NCBI GenBank assembly: GCA_902569245.1
Contig: CACFTO010000002.1
Span: 1 to 64,000 of the forward strand
DNA: 64,000 bases
Source of the DNA: an uncultured Pelagibacteraceae bacterium
GTDB taxonomy: Bacteria > Pseudomonadota > Alphaproteobacteria > Pelagibacterales > Pelagibacteraceae
Reading direction: 5' to 3'
Shown here: piece after piece, positions 9,186-19,290 of the stretch
How the letters are laid out: every line of letters begins with the position of its first letter
How positions within the stretch are numbered: position 1 is the stretch's first letter
Position numbers and translations under genes: made by a program
The notes under the pieces: generated by a model
Seen by the model: the letters and a program-made list of their open reading frames with translations, nothing else
Database searches by the model: none
What the model was told of the DNA's origin: nothing

Positions 9186-11024
9186 GTGAGCTCAATTTTA
9201 GGAATTTCAGCTTTCTATCATGATAGTGCAGCATGTTTGCTTATAGATGGCAAAATAATTGCAGCTGCACAAGAGGAAAGGTTTACAAGAGTTAAACACG
9301 ACTCAAATTATCCAGAAAACGCAGTAAATTTTGTTTTAAATTACGCTAAGCTAAAATTAAACGAAGTTGATCAAATAATTTTTTTTGAAAAACCTTTTTT
9401 AAAATTTGAAAGGTTGTTGGAGACTTATGTAGCCTTTGCACCAAAAGGTTTTGTATCTTTTTCTAAAGCAATGCCTGTTTGGATAAAGGACAAACTGTTT
9501 CAAAAAAATCTACTTTTGAATAAACTAAAAAAACATGACAAAAATTATGATAAAAATAAAGAAAATCTATTTTTTTCTGATCATCATTTAAGTCATGCCG
9601 CTAGTGCTTTTTATCCGTCTCCATTTAAAGAGGCTGTAGTAATTACTGCTGACGGTGTTGGAGAATGGGCAACTACTACGGTCGCAGTTGGTAGGGAAAA
9701 TACTCTAGAAATAAAAAAAGAAATTCATTTTCCTCATTCTCTTGGTTTGCTTTATTCAGCTTTTACTTATTATTTAGGTTTTAAAGTTAATAGTGGTGAG
9801 TATAAACTTATGGGATTAGCCCCTTATGGCAAACCAAATTATATTGATCAAATATTGAAAATTATTGATATTAAAGAAGATGGATCTTTTAGACTCAATC
9901 AAAGTTATTTTAGTTATGCTACCGGTTTAACAATGACTAATTCAAAATTTAATAATTTATTTGGTCAAAAACCTAGAAATCCCAAATTAGAAAAACTTAC
10001 CCAATTTCATATGGATATTGCTTCCTCAATACAAAAAATAACTGAAGATGTGATGATGAAATTAGCTAGATCAGCTAGGAAAGAATATGGTTTAAAAAAC
10101 TTGTGCCTAGCTGGTGGTGTTGCATTAAATTGTGTGGCTAATGGAAAAATTTTGAAGGAAAAAATTTTTGAAAATATTTGGGTTCAACCTGCAGCAGGAG
10201 ATGCTGGTGGTGCTTTAGGAGCTGCTTTAGCATTATGGTACATAGATCAAGGAAATAAGAGAAATGTAAATGCAAACGATGACATGTGTGGATCTTACTT
10301 AGGACCTGAATATACCCAAGATGAAATTGAAAAAGAATTAATCAGACTAGGTGCAAATTTTAAAAAATTAAATGAAGAAGAAATTATCTTTGAAACCTCA
10401 AATGATTTATCCAAAGGAGAAGCTATAGGATGGTTTCAAGGGAGAATGGAGTTTGGTCCAAGAGCACTAGGAGGAAGATCAATACTTGGTGATCCGAGAT
10501 CACCCAATATGCAAAAAAATTTAAATTTAAAAGTAAAATATCGAGAAAGTTTTAGACCTTTTGCCCCCTCTATTTTAGCAGAGGAATTAGGAAATTGGTT
10601 TAATATTACTTCAAATTCTCCTTACATGTTATTGGTTTCAGAGGTAAAAAAAGATAAATGTATACCCATGACTGATGATGAAAAAAAACTTTTTGGTATT
10701 GAAAAACTTAATATAAAAAGATCTGAAGTTCCCGCAATTACTCATGTTGATTATTCAGCAAGAATACAGACAGTGCATGAAAATACTAATCCTAAATATT
10801 ATAAATTAATAAAAAAGTTTAAAGAAATAACTGGTTGTCCAATATTAGTTAATACATCATTTAATGTAAGAGGAGAGCCAATAGTTAATACCCCAGAAGA
10901 TGCATTTAATTGTTTTATGGGAACAGAACTTGATAAGTTAATAATTGGAAATTGTTATTTAAATAAGAAAGATCAAAACAAATCTTTGAAAAAAGACTAT
11001 AGTAAGGAATTTAAACTAGACTAA
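9186..11024 (+). CDS. Carbamoyltransferase, NodU/HypF-C/SxtI-like
   Basis: GTG start; ILGISAFYHDSAACLLIDG, HHLSHAASAFYPSPF, FGPRALGGRSILGDPR, FNVRGEPIV motifs. Confidence 0.9.
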   Translation: MSSILGISAFYHDSAACLLIDGKIIAAAQEERFTRVKHDSNYPENAVNFVLNYAKLKLNEVDQIIFFEKPFLKFERLLETYVAFAPKGFVSFSKAMPVWIKDKLFQKNLLLNKLKKHDKNYDKNKENLFFSDHHLSHAASAFYPSPFKEAVVITADGVGEWATTTVAVGRENTLEIKKEIHFPHSLGLLYSAFTYYLGFKVNSGEYKLMGLAPYGKPNYIDQILKIIDIKEDGSFRLNQSYFSYATGLTMTNSKFNNLFGQKPRNPKLEKLTQFHMDIASSIQKITEDVMMKLARSARKEYGLKNLCLAGGVALNCVANGKILKEKIFENIWVQPAAGDAGGALGAALALWYIDQGNKRNVNANDDMCGSYLGPEYTQDEIEKELIRLGANFKKLNEEEIIFETSNDLSKGEAIGWFQGRMEFGPRALGGRSILGDPRSPNMQKNLNLKVKYRESFRPFAPSILAEELGNWFNITSNSPYMLLVSEVKKDKCIPMTDDEKKLFGIEKLNIKRSEVPAITHVDYSARIQTVHENTNPKYYKLIKKFKEITGCPILVNTSFNVRGEPIVNTPEDAFNCFMGTELDKLIIGNCYLNKKDQNKSLKKDYSKEFKLD

Positions 11025-11072
11025 TATTATTTTATTAATATAAAATATTATATTTTGTAAGAAATTATAATT

Positions 11073-12074
11073 ATGGATGTTCACTTAGAAAAGTGGTTTA
11101 GACCAAAAATTGACAAGGAAGTTTTAAAAGAACTCACAAAAAAATCTGATTTAAAGGGACTGATACATGTAAGTTTATATTTTGGATTACTAAGTTTAGT
11201 TGGGATTTTAGCCTATATTACTTGGGGGACATGGTGGACGATATTTTGGTTTTATATTTATGGAAATATTTTTTGCTTCTGCAATCCTATTTGGCATGAG
11301 ACTGGTCATAAAACGGCATTTAAAACAAAATTTTTAAACGAATTTTTTTATTATATCTCTTGCTTCATGGCATATTTTGAGCCAACAAGATGGAGATTTA
11401 CTCATTTTGTTCACCATGGAAATACTTATTCAACAAAAAATCCATATGATCATGAAATTGAATATGACAATAATTTAAAAGATACTCCTAAAAAATTAAT
11501 AATAAATTTAATTCCTTTCGGTGAATTGTTATTTTTTAAGAAAAGTATTGCTTTTGAAATAGTAAAACATGCTTTTGGCATACAAACTAAAGTCATGGTT
11601 GATAGTATTCCAGAAAATGCAAGACCAAGAGCTATTTTGATCTCAAGAATTTATGTTTGTATTTGGTTATCTATAATTATTTGGTCTCTATTAATATCTT
11701 CATGGTTTCCGGTATTGTATCTGTTGTTACCTCATTATTATGGAAAAGGATTGCATAAATTAGTTGCTTTTACGCAACACGCTGGTTTAGCAAGAGATGT
11801 AAAAGATCATAGATTATCTGCAAGAGATATGAAATTGAACCCAATACTTAGCTTTCTATATTGGAAAATGGAGTATCATTGTGTGCACCATATGTTTCCA
11901 ACTGTTCCTGCTTATAATTTAGAAAAATTACATTATCATTTAAAAGATCAGTTACCCGAAATAAAAAATGGACTATTTGATACTTATAAAGAAATAATTC
12001 CAGCTCTTAAAAAACAAAGAGATGAACCAAACTATCATTTAGATATTTCTTTACCAGAGCAACAATCCTCTTAA
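11073..12074 (+). CDS. Membrane fatty-acid desaturase/hydroxylase family protein
   Basis: Histidine boxes HETGH, HFVHHGNT, HCVHHMFPTVP. Confidence 0.85.
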   Translation: MDVHLEKWFRPKIDKEVLKELTKKSDLKGLIHVSLYFGLLSLVGILAYITWGTWWTIFWFYIYGNIFCFCNPIWHETGHKTAFKTKFLNEFFYYISCFMAYFEPTRWRFTHFVHHGNTYSTKNPYDHEIEYDNNLKDTPKKLIINLIPFGELLFFKKSIAFEIVKHAFGIQTKVMVDSIPENARPRAILISRIYVCIWLSIIIWSLLISSWFPVLYLLLPHYYGKGLHKLVAFTQHAGLARDVKDHRLSARDMKLNPILSFLYWKMEYHCVHHMFPTVPAYNLEKLHYHLKDQLPEIKNGLFDTYKEIIPALKKQRDEPNYHLDISLPEQQSS

Positions 12075-12271
12075 TGTATAAAAATTACAAATTGTTGTTA
12101 TTTTTAGGAGCAGCTATAATATTTCTTTATATGAGTGTAGGAAAATATGAGGAATTTAGTATTCGAAAATCTATATCAGCATGTGTTATTGCAAAAAGCA
12201 AATTAATGAAAAAAACAGAACCAGAAGAAGCAAGAAAAATCTGTGAAAAAGAAATTAGACAAAGTAAATAA
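12074..12271 (+). CDS. Small hypothetical membrane-anchored protein (65 aa)
   Basis: ATG overlapping the upstream stop; N-terminal TM segment. Confidence 0.55.
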   Translation: MYKNYKLLLFLGAAIIFLYMSVGKYEEFSIRKSISACVIAKSKLMKKTEPEEARKICEKEIRQSK

Positions 12272-13196
12272 TTTTTACTTCTATACAATTATATTTTTTT
12301 TATTAATTATAACAAGCGCATCTTCTGAAACAAGATTTGAAAAAGATTTAAAAAAACTTTCGAAATATAATTATTTTGTTAATAGTGATGGAAATCGTTA
12401 CGAATTAGATAAAAATATTGATAAAGATAAAACAATAATCTTAATTTATAGCCATGGTTCTTCAGGCAAAGAAAGTTCATTACAGCTCTGCAAAAATTCG
12501 TGGTATCAAATACCTCCAACGGTTTATCAATTAGATGGATTTAAAATAAAAGATTTTACAATCAAAACTTATCAGCTTTGCAAAGGTGCTAGAGGGTGGA
12601 CTCAAAAAGAGGAGGACTTATTTTGGAACATTTATGACAAAAATAATCAAGATGTGAGCAGTGTTTTAAATCTTAAAGATGAAAATGGACTATTATTGAT
12701 TAATAAATGGGAAGGTCCAATACAACAAAAAGTTATTAAATTGAAGATTGATGAATTCAAAAAGGAGGGTTTTAATAATATCATTCTTGCGGGGCACTCA
12801 GCTGGCGGATGGGACTCCCTTGTTTTAAAATCAAATTTCCCATCAGAAATTGATGGAGTATTAGCATTTCATCCAGCAAGATCGGGAAAATTTGCTAATA
12901 CAAAAAAACCTCATAGAGGCTGGGTGAATTGGAGAAATTATAAAATATCAATGATAAAAGTGGATCAATTGGAAAATGTTTTAGTTTTTAGCCATGAAAA
13001 AGATAAATATGAAAATTCCAAAACATCTAAATTTTTATCTGTTTCAGAATATGTAAGATTTGTTGATGTTAGTGATACTAAATGTAAAAAAAAATTAAAA
13101 ACTGGCGGATGGCATGGAATAACTCTTACTAATTGTTTTGCTGACAAAGATCCCAAAAGAAAAGAAATAATTAAATATTTAGAAAAACTGTTTTAA
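12243..13196 (+). CDS. Putative secreted alpha/beta-hydrolase-like protein
   Basis: N-terminal signal-like segment; GHSAGGWDS nucleophile-elbow motif; C-terminal GGWHGITL. Confidence 0.65.
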   Translation: MKKKLDKVNNFYFYTIIFFLLIITSASSETRFEKDLKKLSKYNYFVNSDGNRYELDKNIDKDKTIILIYSHGSSGKESSLQLCKNSWYQIPPTVYQLDGFKIKDFTIKTYQLCKGARGWTQKEEDLFWNIYDKNNQDVSSVLNLKDENGLLLINKWEGPIQQKVIKLKIDEFKKEGFNNIILAGHSAGGWDSLVLKSNFPSEIDGVLAFHPARSGKFANTKKPHRGWVNWRNYKISMIKVDQLENVLVFSHEKDKYENSKTSKFLSVSEYVRFVDVSDTKCKKKLKTGGWHGITLTNCFADKDPKRKEIIKYLEKLF

Positions 13197-14458
13197 AGGA
13201 GACTTGGTAACCAAGTTGAAAAAATTGGAAATAAAATCATTAATATTCCATAAATAATTCCTACTATTGTAAACAATGGAACTTCTTTAAATGCATTAGC
13301 TGGGTTTTCTTTAATTACGCCAGCAGCTGTATATATACCTACGCAAACAGGTGGAGTTATCATACCTATTCCAGCAAAAGCTACAAAAACCACATATAAA
13401 TGAAGTAAGCTTTGATCAAAAGATAGTGTTAATGCTGCAAATATTGGAACAGTTAAATAAAATACTGGTACTATTTCAATAAAGGTTCCTAAAATTAAAC
13501 AAACAGTTCCTAACATTATCCAAAATAAATTTACACTTACGCCCATATCTGTGAAGTAAGTTATAATTTTTTGAGGTGCTTGAGTGTAAGTAAGTATCAC
13601 ACTTAAAAAAGTTGCTGTTGCAATAATTGAAAATATAACTGCTGTAATTATTGCCGTATCTTTTAAGCAACTCAGTAAAGATGAAAAAGTTAATTCTCTA
13701 TAAATTAAAAAACCAATTGCTACAGCATAAACCCCTGCAATAGCTGCAGACTCTGATGGGGTTAAAAACCCTGCATATATTCCACCTAAAATTATAACTG
13801 GCGTTATCAAAGCTGGAAGTGCTGCAATAAAAGAACTTAATCTTTCTTTAAATGTAGCTTTTTTGTCAGCTCTAATATGTCTACATTTAAACAAAACTAA
13901 TAGAACCATTAAAATTAAAAGTATAACTCCTGGTATAACTCCAGCTGCAAATGTTTTAGAGACAGGAACATATGTAAGTGCACTAAATAAAATAGCGGCA
14001 TTTGATGGAGGTATTAAAGCCTCAAGTAATGCTGCTGATGCAGCTAAAACAACAACAAAAGGCGTTGGGTAGCCTTGCTCAATCATTTTAGGCATCATGA
14101 TTGTCCCAACTGCAGTAATTGCAGCTAATATTGATCCACAGAATGCTGCAAAGAATCCCATCGCTATAACCATTGCAACACCCAAACCTCCAGGCCAATG
14201 TCCAACCAAAGTCGTTGCAAATCTTACAAGTCTAAGTGCTGCTCCACCTTTAAGCATCGCCATCCCACTAAAAATAAATAGAGGAACTGCTATAAGCACA
14301 TGTTTTGTTAGAGCTCCAAAAGATACTTGAATTAAAACAGACCAAGGAAGATTAAGTCCACCGATAGCAGCTATAGAGCTACCTAAACCAAATACTAAAA
14401 AAATAGGAACAGAAATTATTAAAGCCGCCAAGGATAGGATAGATGCTAATATAAACAT
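13193..14458 (-). CDS. TRAP transporter large permease (DctM family)
   Basis: 12-TM DctM-type sequence; adjacent DctQ and DctP on the same strand. Confidence 0.9.
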   Translation of the reverse strand: MFILASILSLAALIISVPIFLVFGLGSSIAAIGGLNLPWSVLIQVSFGALTKHVLIAVPLFIFSGMAMLKGGAALRLVRFATTLVGHWPGGLGVAMVIAMGFFAAFCGSILAAITAVGTIMMPKMIEQGYPTPFVVVLAASAALLEALIPPSNAAILFSALTYVPVSKTFAAGVIPGVILLILMVLLVLFKCRHIRADKKATFKERLSSFIAALPALITPVIILGGIYAGFLTPSESAAIAGVYAVAIGFLIYRELTFSSLLSCLKDTAIITAVIFSIIATATFLSVILTYTQAPQKIITYFTDMGVSVNLFWIMLGTVCLILGTFIEIVPVFYLTVPIFAALTLSFDQSLLHLYVVFVAFAGIGMITPPVCVGIYTAAGVIKENPANAFKEVPLFTIVGIIYGILMILFPIFSTWLPSLL

Positions 14459-14950
14459 TTAATTTTTTGTTAAATTTATAATATTGTCAAATAGCAACTC
14501 TAAAGACGTTAATGCTAATATTAAAAAGCCAACAGGGAATGCTAAAAACATCCACCATATAGGAATACTTATCTCAATTTCCATTACTTGACCTAAATTG
14601 AAATACATTATTGTTGCATCAAGACCTGCTTTAAAAAAAATAAAGGCTGATATAAGTGCAATTGTGTTTACAATTAAAAATAAAATTTCTTTATTTTTTT
14701 TTGAGAGCAATGGGGTTAAAAAATCAACTTTAATATGCTGTCCTTTTTTCAATAATGGACCTAATAATGGAAAGACTAACCAACTAACCAATACAGGTGG
14801 TAATTCAATAAACCAAGCAAATCCAGTCCCAGTTATAAAACGTGTTGCTGCACTTAAAAATAAAGCAGCAACCATTATAAAAATGATTAACATTGCGAGA
14901 GCTAATGAAGCCGAAGCTAAATAATTATTAACTGCTCGCAACGCTTTCAT
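14459..14950 (-). CDS. TRAP transporter small permease (DctQ family)
   Basis: Four-TM protein between DctP and DctM. Confidence 0.88.
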   Translation of the reverse strand: MKALRAVNNYLASASLALAMLIIFIMVAALFLSAATRFITGTGFAWFIELPPVLVSWLVFPLLGPLLKKGQHIKVDFLTPLLSKKNKEILFLIVNTIALISAFIFFKAGLDATIMYFNLGQVMEIEISIPIWWMFLAFPVGFLILALTSLELLFDNIINLTKN

Positions 14951-14961
14951 TTTATTAGATT

Positions 14962-14987
14962 AAGTAATTAACTTATTCTAATTACTT
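14962..14987 (-). repeat. AT-rich inverted repeat at dctP stop / upstream of dctQ
   Basis: AAGTAATTA-(8 nt)-TAATTACTT, 9 bp perfect; includes the dctP stop codon; 11 nt before the dctQ ATG. Confidence 0.55.
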
Positions 14988-15994
14988 TTTGCATACTCTT
15001 GTGCTGCTTTTAAAGCATCAGAGTCGATCATTTTAGCCATAGCAGGCATAACTTTATCTTTCATTAGCTTATCAAATTTTGCTTTCTCAGCCCCTGAAAG
15101 AGTAGTTACAACACCACCTCTGTCTTGGAATTCTTTAAGAACAGTTTCACCATGATCCATAATTCGGTCTGTTGAAAGTGTTCCAACTTCTTTACCAACA
15201 TCCATAATTATTTTTTGTAAATCTGATGGTAAACTATTAAACCAAGTAGAATTAGCCATTATATATGCATCAGCATAATATTGGTATGGCTTTTGAGCGT
15301 ATTTTAAAAATTCCCACCAGCTATAAGCTTTTATACTTCCTGGAGGGCTATTTATTGTATCAATCATTCCAGACTGTAAAGCATTATATACTTCACCTGT
15401 TTTTAAAGATACACGATTTGCACCAAGAGCATCCCACATAGGTTCTTCGCTCTTAAGTAATCTTCTAGCCTTTAAACCTTTCATGGCATCAATACCAGTT
15501 AATTCTCTAGCACTTGAAATTGACATTACTGGTCCAACAGGATTGTACATTACTAAAGTTGAGTTAGTTTTTTTAGTTAACTCTCCCCAAATTTCTTTTC
15601 CTTTAGCAGAGTTTTGGAAAAAACCTCTTTGCTGTTCCCAAGAATTAAATAGACCTGGAAAAGATGCAACATTAAAGTTTTTATTTATTGGTGGGAAACT
15701 TACTACTCCAACTATTCCCCCTAACTCAACTGCACCAGAAGTTACAGCTCCCATGACTTCTCTAATTCCAAAAAGTTGCTTAGATGGATAAACTTCAATT
15801 TTTAATTTTCCTTTTGCTCTTTTATTAACTTCATCAGCAAAAATTTGAGCATGTTTTGCACTATGGTGCTTAGGACTCCAATGAACTGAAAGTCTACCCA
15901 CTATTTCTGCAAATGCTGCTGTTGAAGATGCTAAAAATGAAATAACTAACACAAAACTCATAAAAGTTTTACTAATCGATTTAAATTTAATCAT
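14978..15994 (-). CDS. TRAP transporter substrate-binding protein (DctP family)
   Basis: Signal peptide; DctP-like 338 aa protein upstream of DctQM. Confidence 0.9.
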   Translation of the reverse strand: MIKFKSISKTFMSFVLVISFLASSTAAFAEIVGRLSVHWSPKHHSAKHAQIFADEVNKRAKGKLKIEVYPSKQLFGIREVMGAVTSGAVELGGIVGVVSFPPINKNFNVASFPGLFNSWEQQRGFFQNSAKGKEIWGELTKKTNSTLVMYNPVGPVMSISSARELTGIDAMKGLKARRLLKSEEPMWDALGANRVSLKTGEVYNALQSGMIDTINSPPGSIKAYSWWEFLKYAQKPYQYYADAYIMANSTWFNSLPSDLQKIIMDVGKEVGTLSTDRIMDHGETVLKEFQDRGGVVTTLSGAEKAKFDKLMKDKVMPAMAKMIDSDALKAAQEYAKSN

Positions 15995-16121
15995 TTTTTT
16001 CCTCTCTCTATATTTTTAATTATAGTAGTTTATTGTTTAACAAAGATAAGACAATCTAAAATTATTCTATTATCAATTGAATAAGTAATATTATTGGATT
16101 AAATTAGAATTAAAAAAATCT

Positions 16122-16304
16122 ATGAATCCAACAGATATATTATTGAGTATTGCAATTGTAGGAATTTACACTCTCATTTATGTATATTTAAAATCAAAAT
16201 ATGATGATAACAAAATAATTATCAAATTCTTTGTTGTAGGCTTTGTTTATGCAACAATAATTACTGGTATACTTTATTACTTAATAAAGTTTATAGCCTC
16301 ATAA
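16122..16304 (+). CDS. Small two-TM hypothetical protein
   Basis: 60 aa ORF with two hydrophobic segments, just upstream of the GST-like gene. Confidence 0.5.
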   Translation: MNPTDILLSIAIVGIYTLIYVYLKSKYDDNKIIIKFFVVGFVYATIITGILYYLIKFIAS

Positions 16305-16310
16305 ATTTAA

Positions 16311-16997
16311 GTGACACATAAATTAGAATTAATATATTTTAAAATGAGAGCTTTAGCGGAAGCTCCTCGTTTATTATTTCATTACACAAATATTAAATAT
16401 GAAGATCTTATGTCATGGGACTACTATGATAAGGAATGGTCAGAGGTAAAACCTAATATTCCTTTTAAACAATTACCTATGTTAATTATAGATAAGAAAT
16501 ATGAAATTTGTCAAAGTATTGCAATAATGACATTTATAGAAAATTTAGCAGGCATCAATATTACTGATCCGATATTAAATGCTAAAGCAAATGCTATTAT
16601 GCAGAGTGCACAGGAGCTTTTTATGCCACTTAACCCGACAGTAAATTTTGCAAAAGGAGAGAAATTTATTAAAAAAAAAGATGACATGTTGCCATTTTTA
16701 TTATCAAGATTTGAAGATCTTGAAAAAATTTTGAAGAGTAATGACAAAAAATTTTTTATCTTTGATGAACCAAGAGCCTGTGATTTTGTTACATTTCATC
16801 ATTTAGATTTATCTAAAATGCTTGATCCATCAATTATAAACAAATTTCCAAGATTAGAAAAATTTTTAGAAGACATGATGTCTATAGAAAGTATAAAGTC
16901 TTACCTAGACAACCGTCCTAAATTAATCGATGTAAGTATCGAACCAAAATTAGTTATTGATGGGATTCCACACCCAACAGGAGTTAAAAAAACTTAA
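16311..16997 (+). CDS. Glutathione S-transferase-like protein
   Basis: GTG start; N-terminal thioredoxin-like fold pattern (LELIYFKMRALAEAPRLLFHYTNIKYED...LPMLIIDKKYEICQSIAIMTFI). Confidence 0.75.
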   Translation: MTHKLELIYFKMRALAEAPRLLFHYTNIKYEDLMSWDYYDKEWSEVKPNIPFKQLPMLIIDKKYEICQSIAIMTFIENLAGINITDPILNAKANAIMQSAQELFMPLNPTVNFAKGEKFIKKKDDMLPFLLSRFEDLEKILKSNDKKFFIFDEPRACDFVTFHHLDLSKMLDPSIINKFPRLEKFLEDMMSIESIKSYLDNRPKLIDVSIEPKLVIDGIPHPTGVKKT

Positions 16998-17054
16998 TTT
17001 TTTATTAGTTGATTGCGTTATATAAAATTTCTATTATAACTTTCATGAATTTAT

Positions 17055-17131
17055 GGCGGGGTAGCTCAGTTGGTTAGAGCGCGGGACTCATAAGCCCGAG
17101 GTCAGTGGTTCGATCCCACTTCCCGCTACCA
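17055..17131 (+). tRNA. tRNA-Met (anticodon CAT), CCA encoded
   Basis: GGCGGGGTAGCTCAGTTGGTTAGAGC...CTCATAA...GGTTCGATCC...CCA; canonical D-arm/T-arm. Confidence 0.93.
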
Positions 17132-17851
17132 TTAAAATAAATTATCAAGGGCTTCTTTTTTATAAACATATATAAATTTATCAATTTCAAAGTCTTTAAA
17201 TGAATAAAATGGTTCCATTAAATTAAAAGGATGTAGTTTTAAATTGATTTTTCTATGTTTTCCTGGAATTACATCCACATTTTTAGAAATACTGTAGTTC
17301 TCAAAAGCAAAATATTTAATATTCATGTTTTTGATATTCATAAGTATTCTCCTTATATCTTCATTGTTGGTATGTATAAAAAAATCTCTCATTAGTACTA
17401 AATCAAATTCTTTTGATGTTTCATAATCAACTATATCACATGACCTAAATCTTATATTTTCATTTTCATATAATTTTATATTTTGATCAATTATTTCTTC
17501 AACAATATCTAAACCTAAATAATTTCTAATTTCTGTTTGTTTTAAAAGTTTGTTCATCCAAAGAAAATCGCCACAAGGCATGTCTAAAATTGAATTAATT
17601 TTGTTTTTTTTAATAAATTCAACTAATGAAGAAATCAAATTACTTGATTGCTCAGTATTTATATTTGATCCATGACCAGAAACAGAGATATATTCATCAG
17701 GCATATCCCCATGAGCCCAATGTTTAGATTTAAAAATACTTGTAAACACTGTTTTTCTTAATGCTGATTTATCTTTAATAAGGTTTTGAAAAATTTTTGT
17801 TACAAAAATTTTTCTTAACCAGTAATTAATATTTAACCTATTTTTTTTCAC
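17132..17851 (-). CDS. Class I SAM-dependent methyltransferase
   Basis: ILDMPCGDFLWMNKLL motif I-like; downstream of apt on the same strand. Confidence 0.7.
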   Translation of the reverse strand: MKKNRLNINYWLRKIFVTKIFQNLIKDKSALRKTVFTSIFKSKHWAHGDMPDEYISVSGHGSNINTEQSSNLISSLVEFIKKNKINSILDMPCGDFLWMNKLLKQTEIRNYLGLDIVEEIIDQNIKLYENENIRFRSCDIVDYETSKEFDLVLMRDFFIHTNNEDIRRILMNIKNMNIKYFAFENYSISKNVDVIPGKHRKINLKLHPFNLMEPFYSFKDFEIDKFIYVYKKEALDNLF

Positions 17852-17852
17852 A

Positions 17853-18380
17853 TTAATGACCAGGAAAATCCATTAAATTTTCAACTTTATAACCATTCTT
17901 TAAAAGATTTTCGCATCCACCCAAGTCAAAAAGATTGATTACAAATATAAAAGCAGCAACCTTTCCCTTGGAAATTTCAATTAGTTTAGCTGCTGCTTCA
18001 GCAGTCCCACCTGTGGCTACCAAATCATCAATTATTAACACTGAATCACTCTCAGTAATAGAATCCTTATGAACTTCTATTGTTGCAGTTCCATATTCTA
18101 ATTGAAAATCTACTGAATGAACATCAGCAGGAAGTTTATTCTTTTTTCTTAACATTATAAAAGGTTTTTTTAAGATGTAAGAAACAGCAGATGCAAACAC
18201 AAAACCACGTGATTCAATTGCTGCAATTTTATCCACCTTAAATTTTTTTGATTTTTCAACTATCTGATTAATAGTTTCTTCAAATGCTAATTCATCTTTT
18301 ATCAAGGTAGTAATATCTCTAAATAAAATACCTTTTTTAGGATAATCTTTAATTGAACGAATATAATCTTTTAAATTCAT
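17853..18380 (-). CDS. apt: Adenine phosphoribosyltransferase
   Basis: PRPP motif VLIIDDLVATGGTAEAA; KIAAIESRGFVFA; length 175 aa. Confidence 0.92.
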   Translation of the reverse strand: MNLKDYIRSIKDYPKKGILFRDITTLIKDELAFEETINQIVEKSKKFKVDKIAAIESRGFVFASAVSYILKKPFIMLRKKNKLPADVHSVDFQLEYGTATIEVHKDSITESDSVLIIDDLVATGGTAEAAAKLIEISKGKVAAFIFVINLFDLGGCENLLKNGYKVENLMDFPGH

Positions 18381-18417
18381 AATACTTATTTATAAATACA
18401 ATATAATTACTTTTTAC

Positions 18418-19290
18418 ATGGCAAATAATAAATTAGCAATAATTGGAGGAAGTGGTCTTTACGACGTTGAAGAATTAAAAAACAGAGAATTAATAGATTT
18501 AGACACTCCTTGGGGTAAACCCTCAGATCAGATTTTAAAAACTAATTATAATAGTAAAGAAGTTTATTTTCTTCCGAGACATGGAAAGGGCCATTTTATA
18601 TCACCATCAAATATTAATTTTAGAGCAAACATTGATGCATTAAAACAACTAGGTGTAACAGATATTGTATCAATATCTGCAGTTGGCTCTTTAAAAGAAG
18701 ATTTACCTCCTGGTAAGTTTATTATTATTAATCAATTTATAGATAGAACATTTGCAAGAAATAAAACTTTTTTTGATGATGAAATAGTTGCTCATGTATC
18801 AATGGCACACCCAACCTCCAAGGGTTTAATGAATGCATGTGAGGATGCAATTAAAAAAGAAGGAATAGATTATCAAATGGGTGGAACTTACGTAGTTATG
18901 GAGGGTCCACAATTTTCTACTTTGGCGGAGTCGAAACTTTATAGATCATGGAAAGCCGATGTGATTGGAATGACAAATATGCCAGAAGCAAAGTTAGCGA
19001 GAGAAGCTGAAATTAGATATGCTTCAGTATCTATGGTTACTGACTTTGATTGTTGGCACCCTGATCATGAAAATGTTGATGTACAAAAAGTAATAAAAGT
19101 TCTTTTAGGAAATGCTGAAAAAGCAAAAAGTATGATTAAAAATCTTATTGATAATTTTGATAATCATATTGACCCTGATGATCCAACAAATAATTGCTTA
19201 GATGTTGCTATAATCACTGCTCCAGAAAAAAGATCACAAAAAACAAAAGATAAACTAAAAACAGTAGCAGGAAGAGTTTTAAATAAGTGA
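18418..19290 (+). CDS. mtnP: S-methyl-5'-thioadenosine phosphorylase
   Basis: LAIIGGSGLYD, FLPRHGKGH, MEGPQFSTLAES, VSMVTDFDCW motifs. Confidence 0.92.
   Translation: MANNKLAIIGGSGLYDVEELKNRELIDLDTPWGKPSDQILKTNYNSKEVYFLPRHGKGHFISPSNINFRANIDALKQLGVTDIVSISAVGSLKEDLPPGKFIIINQFIDRTFARNKTFFDDEIVAHVSMAHPTSKGLMNACEDAIKKEGIDYQMGGTYVVMEGPQFSTLAESKLYRSWKADVIGMTNMPEAKLAREAEIRYASVSMVTDFDCWHPDHENVDVQKVIKVLLGNAEKAKSMIKNLIDNFDNHIDPDDPTNNCLDVAIITAPEKRSQKTKDKLKTVAGRVLNK

Noticed and set aside
14598-14924. 108-aa ORF opposite dctQ
   Set aside because: Lies entirely within the dctQ gene on the other strand.
15483-15791. 102-aa ORF opposite dctP
   Set aside because: Shadow of the well-supported DctP.
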